Source of the DNA: CAYREX01 sp964423505 | GTDB lineage: Bacteria > Fermentibacterota > Fermentibacteria > Fermentibacterales > JCC-6 | Reading direction: 5' to 3' | Length of the DNA stretch: 64,000 nt | NCBI GenBank assembly: GCA_964423505.1 | Contig: CAYREX010000017.1 | Coordinates: 1-64,000, forward strand | Shown: positions 59,767 through 64,000 of the stretch, in pieces | Position numbering within the stretch: the first letter of the stretch is position 1 | Layout: each line of letters opens with the position of its first letter | The notes under the pieces: generated by a model | The model's database searches: none | The model's input: only the letters and a program-made list of their open reading frames with translations | Told to the model about the DNA's origin: nothing | Translations under genes and position numbers: made by a program

Positions 59767-60818
59767 TGCCCAGGATGCTGATGAAGGGCAACCACGCAGC
59801 CGTATACGGCGCCGTGCTGGCCGGCTGCGAAGCCTACTACGGATACCCGATAACCCCCGCTAGCGAGATCGCGGAGGCCGCCGCGACCTACTTCCCCAAG
59901 CTCGGCCGCACCTTCCTGCAGGCCGAGAGCGAGGTGGCGGCCATGAACATGGTCTACGGCGCATCCGGCGCGGGCAAGAGGGTCATGACAGCCAGCTCGG
60001 GTCCGGGGATAAGCCTGAAGCAGGAGGCCGTCTCCTACGCCGCAGGCTCGGCGCTCCCCTGCGTGATAGTCGACATAGTCAGGGGCGGCCCCGGTCTGGG
60101 CAACATCGGACCGGAGCAGAGCGACTACAACCAGGTGGTCAAGGGCGGAGGCCACGGCAACTACCGGGCCATCGTCCTGGCACCCGCCTCCTGCCAGGAG
60201 ATGTGCGACCTGACGATGCTCGCCTTCGAGCTGGGCGACCGCTACCGCACGCCGGTATACGTCCTCTCCGACGGGGTCATCGGCCAGATGATGGAGGCGG
60301 TCGACCTCCCCGAGCCGGTCACCGACCTGCCTGACAAGAGCGACTGGGCGGTCATGGGGACGCCGGACACGAAGCACCTCATCAACTCCATCTACCTCGA
60401 CCACGACGAGCTGGAGGAGTGGAACCGCAAGCTCCAGGAGAAGTATCGCCTCATCGAGGAGAGCGAAGTCAGGGTCGAGGAGTACATGCTGGACGACGCG
60501 GAGTACGTGGGAATAGGCTACGGCTCCTCCAGCAGGGTCATCCGCTCCGCGGTCGACATGGCGAGGAAGAAGGGCATCAGGCTCGGCATGCTCAGGCCGA
60601 TAACCCTCTTCCCCTTCCCGAAGAAGGAGATAGCGGCCCTGCCCGAAAGGGGAGTCAAGGGCGTGCTCACCGTGGAGATGTCGAACGGCCAGCTGGTGGA
60701 CGACGTCAACCTGGCTCTCTGCGGCAGGATGAGGTCCGACTTCCACGGCAGGATGGGCGGCAACGTTCCCTCAGCAGTGGAGATCCTGGAGAGGGTCTCC
60801 GAGCTATACGGGGTGTGA
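59766..60818 (+). CDS. korA: 2-oxoacid:ferredoxin oxidoreductase, alpha subunit
   Basis: A 350-residue subunit with the N-terminal pyrimidine-binding domain: GNHAAVYGAVLAGCEAYYGYPITPASEI, then the TASSGPGISLKQEA motif. A C-terminal transketolase-like domain II follows (RPITLFPFPKKEI). It forms the thiamine diphosphate site with the beta subunit. The enzyme oxidises a 2-oxoacid with CoA to an acyl-CoA and reduced ferredoxin; 2-oxoglutarate or a branched-chain oxoacid is likely, but it cannot be told from sequence alone. It overlaps the next gene by one base (TGATG). Confidence 0.92.
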   Translation: MPRMLMKGNHAAVYGAVLAGCEAYYGYPITPASEIAEAAATYFPKLGRTFLQAESEVAAMNMVYGASGAGKRVMTASSGPGISLKQEAVSYAAGSALPCVIVDIVRGGPGLGNIGPEQSDYNQVVKGGGHGNYRAIVLAPASCQEMCDLTMLAFELGDRYRTPVYVLSDGVIGQMMEAVDLPEPVTDLPDKSDWAVMGTPDTKHLINSIYLDHDELEEWNRKLQEKYRLIEESEVRVEEYMLDDAEYVGIGYGSSSRVIRSAVDMARKKGIRLGMLRPITLFPFPKKEIAALPERGVKGVLTVEMSNGQLVDDVNLALCGRMRSDFHGRMGGNVPSAVEILERVSELYGV

Positions 60819-62260
60819 TGAACATGGCGAGGAAGACAGTACTCAGGAAGCCGACCGGATTTCTGGAGGTCTACAAGCACAAGCCCGGGGCGGAGAAGGA
60901 CAGGACCCACTACTGCCCCGGATGCGGCCACGGAGAGCTGCACAAGCTCATCGCCGAGGCCATGGAGGACCTGGACATAGTCGACAGGACCATCATGATG
61001 AGCCCGGTAGGCTGCAGCGTCTTCGTCTACTACTACTTCGACACCGGGCACTTCCAGGTCCCCCACGGCAGGGCTCCCGCTACGGCAACCGCCGTCTCCA
61101 GGGCCAACCCGGACTCCGTCGTGATCAGCTACCAGGGTGACGGCGACCTGGCCGCCATCGGGGGTAACAACATCCTCCAGGCGGCCAACCGGGGAGAGAA
61201 CGTGGTCGTGTTCTTCGTCAACAACGCCATCTACGGGATGACCGGCGGCCAGATGGCCCCCACCACGCTGGAGGGGCAGAAGACCACCACGACCCCCTAC
61301 GGCAGGGACCCGAAGACCGACGGCTACCCCATCAAGATGTGCGAGCTGATAAGCAATCTCACCGCGCCGGTCTACGTCACCAGGACTTCCCTGCACGACA
61401 TCGGCAACATCCGGAAGACCAGGGCGGCGGTGCGCAAGGCGCTGCAGCTTGCCAAGGAGAAGAAGGGATTCTCGTTCGTCGAGGTGCTCAGCATGTGCCC
61501 CAGCGGCTGGAAGCTCCAGCCGGCGGACGCCCCCGCCTGGATAGTCGACCGGATGCTCGACGTATTCCCCCTGGGCGTCTACAAGGACGTGGCGGACGGG
61601 GCGGTGCCCATAGAGAGGCCGGTACCGGTCCACGAGCCCGAGGCGATACGGCAGGCGCTGGGTCTGGACGTCCCCTCGTCGGACCTGAGGAAGCACGAGG
61701 TGGAGGAGAGGTACAGCCACGTCGCCCTGAGGGTCTCCGGCTTCGGCGGCCAGGGCATAATGTCCACCGGAATCGCGCTGGCGCAGGTCGGCATGGAGTA
61801 CGGCTACAACGTGAGCTGGCTCCCCTCCTACGGACCGGAGATGCGCGGCGGCACGGCGAACTGCTCCGTCAGGATACAGGACAACCCGGTGGGTGCCCCC
61901 GAGTGCACGGAGCCGACCATGGTCATCGCCATGAACCAGCCGAGCCTCGAGAAGTTCGAGAAGCTCATGGTCCCGGGCGGAGACCTCATCTACAACAGCA
62001 CCCTCATAGGGATCGAGCCGTCGAGGGACGACGTGGACGTCTACCCCATCCCGATAACGAAGATGGCGGACGATCTCGGCGACACCCGGGTGCAGAGCAT
62101 GGTGAGCGTCGGCTCGTTCGCCGCCATCACCGGCCTGTTCGACAGGGAAGAGGTAGCGAGGCTCATGCCGAACCTCTTCTCGGGCAAGCCGGAGAAGGTC
62201 ATCGAGATGAACAAGAAGGCCGTCGCGGCCGGATTCGACTACGTCAGGAACAACTTCTAG
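60818..62260 (+). CDS. korBC: 2-oxoacid:ferredoxin oxidoreductase, fused beta-gamma subunit
   Basis: A 480-residue fusion of two usually separate subunits. Residues 1-285 are the thiamine diphosphate-binding beta subunit: THYCPGCGHGELHKL, VGCSVFVYYYFD, the metal-binding YQGDGDLAAIGGN and NNAIYGMTGGQMAPTT. Residues 305-480 are the gamma subunit: RVSGFGGQGIMSTG, then SYGPEMRGGTANCS. The junction is a short linker. Fused and unfused forms both occur in this superfamily. A GC-rich hairpin follows the stop. Confidence 0.92.
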   Translation: MNMARKTVLRKPTGFLEVYKHKPGAEKDRTHYCPGCGHGELHKLIAEAMEDLDIVDRTIMMSPVGCSVFVYYYFDTGHFQVPHGRAPATATAVSRANPDSVVISYQGDGDLAAIGGNNILQAANRGENVVVFFVNNAIYGMTGGQMAPTTLEGQKTTTTPYGRDPKTDGYPIKMCELISNLTAPVYVTRTSLHDIGNIRKTRAAVRKALQLAKEKKGFSFVEVLSMCPSGWKLQPADAPAWIVDRMLDVFPLGVYKDVADGAVPIERPVPVHEPEAIRQALGLDVPSSDLRKHEVEERYSHVALRVSGFGGQGIMSTGIALAQVGMEYGYNVSWLPSYGPEMRGGTANCSVRIQDNPVGAPECTEPTMVIAMNQPSLEKFEKLMVPGGDLIYNSTLIGIEPSRDDVDVYPIPITKMADDLGDTRVQSMVSVGSFAAITGLFDREEVARLMPNLFSGKPEKVIEMNKKAVAAGFDYVRNNF

Positions 62261-62277
62261 CCGGACGGTGCTGGTCT

Positions 62278-62301
62278 GGGGCGGCCGACCGCGGCCGCCC
62301 C
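62278..62301 (+). terminator. GC-rich hairpin after korBC
   Basis: A perfect 10-base inverted repeat (GGGGCGGCCG and CGGCCGCCCC) with an ACCG loop, 17 bases after the korBC stop. A U-run does not follow, but the stem is strong and ends the kor unit before the barrel-protein gene. Confidence 0.55.
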
Positions 62302-62321
62302 ATTCCGTCAGGAGGATCCAG

Positions 62322-63416
62322 ATGAGCGGCAGGGTTGTCGCAATCTCTCTGGCCGTGGCGCTCTCGGCGCCGTCGGCCGTTCTCGCCTACGGTTACGCCG
62401 ACGCAAGGGGGACCGGTACCGGCATTCCCGGCATAAGCACCGTCTCCATGGGCTTCGGCGGCGCCAGGGCGGTGGGTCTGGGCGACGCAATGTCGGTCAT
62501 GCTGAACCCCGCGGATATCTACAGGATCCCCGGTCTCTCCATCTCCTTCTCCGCCGGCTTCACAGTCGCGGGGGAGCAGGTCGAGGACACCACCGGGAGG
62601 TACAGGAGCGACTGGATCTCCCCCGCCAACCTCGCTGCCGGCCTCAAGCTCGACCTGGCGCGCTCACTAGCCGCCGCGGCCGCCGTGGGAAGGGTGTCGG
62701 ACTTCTCCTTCGACGACGTCTACTACACCTTCGACCTCGACCCGGGCCCCAGCTTCGGGGAGATAATCGAGGAGCGGAACCTTCGTGTCGTCGGCGGCCT
62801 CTACGAGTCGGTCGGAGGGCTCTCATGGCGAGCGTCGGACTGGCTCACCCTCGGGGGGTCGGCCGGGCTGCGGTTCGGCGAGGTCTCCTACGACTCCACC
62901 TTCGAGGACAGACGGGAGCCTGAGAACGACGCGGAGGTGAGCTGGAAGAGGGAGGAGAGCGCACTCTGCTGGCACGCCGGCACGATAGTTCAGTTGCCGC
63001 TCGGCCGGTTCGGGGCCTCATGGGCCTCCGAGACGGACATGTACCCGGCCAGGGCCGCCTTCGGGGGAATGCTCTACACGGACGACTCCAGACAGGCCTC
63101 CTTCGGCGCGGAGGTCGAGCTGAAAGACCCCTCGGGCGACGCGGACTTCCTGGCCAGGGTCCTCGGGCAGTTCTCGCCCTCCAGCTCGCTGGCCTTCAGG
63201 GGGAGCCTGCTCTTCGGCAGCGCCGGCGGCGAGGTGGAGTCGGAGGAGCTGGGCCTGGGCCTGGGCAGCACCATAGGCCTTGGAAGGGTGAGCCTGGACG
63301 TCGGCTTCCACTGGTCTTCGAGCACGAGGGAGACACTCGCCTTCGGCTACGAGGATTACAGCCAGGTCAAGGACACCGAGTCGATGGTCTCCGTCGGCAT
63401 GACCTGGAACCCCTGA
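62322..63416 (+). CDS. Predicted outer-membrane beta-barrel protein
   Basis: A 364-residue protein with a signal peptide ending near residue 22 (AVLA) and repeating amphipathic beta-strands down to the last aromatic strand, SMVSVGMTWNP. It begins with an alanine/glycine-rich stretch (MGFGGARAVGLGDAMSVMLNPA) like that of FadL/PorV-type proteins, where NPA is a recurrent early motif. It could be a fatty-acid- or secretion-linked porin. The ATG at 62322 has GGAGG six bases before it. The substrate is not known. It is convergent with ndk, with four bases between stops. Confidence 0.75.
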   Translation: MSGRVVAISLAVALSAPSAVLAYGYADARGTGTGIPGISTVSMGFGGARAVGLGDAMSVMLNPADIYRIPGLSISFSAGFTVAGEQVEDTTGRYRSDWISPANLAAGLKLDLARSLAAAAAVGRVSDFSFDDVYYTFDLDPGPSFGEIIEERNLRVVGGLYESVGGLSWRASDWLTLGGSAGLRFGEVSYDSTFEDRREPENDAEVSWKREESALCWHAGTIVQLPLGRFGASWASETDMYPARAAFGGMLYTDDSRQASFGAEVELKDPSGDADFLARVLGQFSPSSSLAFRGSLLFGSAGGEVESEELGLGLGSTIGLGRVSLDVGFHWSSSTRETLAFGYEDYSQVKDTESMVSVGMTWNP

Positions 63417-63420
63417 GGGA

Positions 63421-63864
63421 CTAGAGCCAGGGTCTCACCGAGAGCCGGTAGTCCTGTATCTCGCCGTCGGAGAAGAACCTCTCTATCTCCTCCTCGGCGG
63501 CCCCGACGCTGTCCGACGCATGTATCATGTTGTGTCCCGGCGACGTGGCGAAATCGCCGCGGATGGTCCCGGGAGCGGCCCCGGAAGGGTCCGTGCTGCC
63601 GACCATACGGCGGACTATCTCCACCGCGTCGTCGCACTCCAGTATCATCATCACCGAGGGACCGCTCGTTATGAAGCCGATGAGGTCGTCGTAGAACGGT
63701 TTCTCGCTCTGCTCTCCGTAGTGGACCTCCGCAGTGGCCCTGTCTATGGTGGACATCTTCATGGCGGTTATCTTGAGCCCACGCCTCTCGAACCTGGCCG
63801 TCAGCTCCCCGACCAGCTCCCTCTGGACGGCGTTCGGCTTGAGTATCACCAGAGTACGCTCCAT
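63421..63864 (-). CDS. ndk: Nucleoside diphosphate kinase
   Basis: A 147-residue enzyme that balances NTP pools by phosphate transfer. The marks are TLVILKPNAVQRELVG at the start, the central FITSGPSVMM, GTIRGDFA, and the active-site histidine in GHNMIHASDS; the usual consensus is NxxHGSDS, so A replaces G. The ATG at 63864 is preferred; an upstream in-frame ATG at 63906 adds 14 non-conserved residues. The remaining 136 bases to the window's end show no clear gene. Confidence 0.94.
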   Translation of the reverse strand: MERTLVILKPNAVQRELVGELTARFERRGLKITAMKMSTIDRATAEVHYGEQSEKPFYDDLIGFITSGPSVMMILECDDAVEIVRRMVGSTDPSGAAPGTIRGDFATSPGHNMIHASDSVGAAEEEIERFFSDGEIQDYRLSVRPWL

Positions 63865-64000
63865 AAGACCTCCCGTCTCCGCGTCCTCGAAGCTAACCAA
63901 CCCCATGCCGGGGCGGTAGCCGCACCTCCCGGATACCCCCCGGCGGGCGGACGGTTCCGGCTCCCGTGCAGGTGCGGCGTACGTCCCCCTGCCGGCAGGT

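Noticed and set aside
1..64000. tRNA, rRNA, CRISPR arrays, prophage or integron features
   Set aside because: No cloverleaf, rRNA core motifs, regularly spaced repeats, integrase or phage structural genes were recognised by reading; a covariance-model scan would settle tRNAs.

Overview
This window is high-GC, gene-dense bacterial DNA. The source appears to be a diderm (Gram-negative-type) bacterium: it encodes a TamA-like outer-membrane barrel with TamB, an LpxH-like hydrolase, a TolC-type channel, another probable outer-membrane beta-barrel, and lipoproteins with lipoboxes. A cobalamin-dependent (class II) ribonucleotide reductase and a ferredoxin-linked 2-oxoacid oxidoreductase suggest anaerobic or microaerobic metabolism. 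Codon use is unusual for such GC-rich DNA, with much Ile ATA and Arg AGG. An uncultured FCB-type lineage (Fermentibacteria or Eisenbacteria, for example) is a guess from gene content, not a demonstrated assignment.

Layout. (1) A RAYT-type transposase at 82-1086. (2) A minus-strand ten-gene block at 1100-11256. It runs from an ECF sigma factor and its zinc anti-sigma factor through two small envelope proteins, an LpxH-like phosphatase, two glycosyltransferases and an NAD-dependent epimerase to a YfhO-like membrane protein and a flippase-like/radical SAM fusion. (3) Divergent class II nrdJ with two NrdR-box-like sites, followed by a PC4-like protein. (4) Minus-strand rqcH, cNMP-binding protein and cdd. 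(5) A 13-gene plus-strand run at 16865-30114: yicC, a guanylate kinase/CoaB fusion, family 4 UDG, dnaB, radA, PIN-TRAM, an ispDF fusion, dedA, glgA, a membrane protein, tolC-like, GNAT and arsC. (6) An N-acetyl sugar amidotransferase facing a propeller-like protein, GNAT, spermidine-synthase-like membrane protein and fabD. (7) A mini DnaJ zinc-finger protein and a ThiD/Nudix fusion, divergent from tamA-tamB. (8) Methyltransferase, HIT, Mpg, then a permease with a degenerate ABC ATPase and a Gfo/Idh/MocA oxidoreductase. (9) clpB, GNAT, a membrane protein and a secreted Fn3/metallo-beta-lactamase lipoprotein. (10) An MBOAT acyltransferase with three tandem SGNH paralogues. (11) korD-korA-korBC, a barrel protein and ndk.

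The gene arrangement is very compact. Co-directional genes commonly overlap by 1-14 bases through ATGA, GTGA, TTGA or TGATG junctions. The seven convergent gene pairs lie between a 50-base overlap and a 15-base gap, leaving no room for ordinary terminators between them. Several genes best fit a CTG start. Uncommon domain fusions (Gmk-CoaB, ThiD-Nudix, flippase-like-radical SAM, KorB-KorC) are the main novelty, with an ABC ATPase that has lost all its catalytic motifs and the three-SGNH acylation locus. No tRNA, rRNA, CRISPR array or prophage was recognised, and no gene-free stretch exceeds 300 bases.
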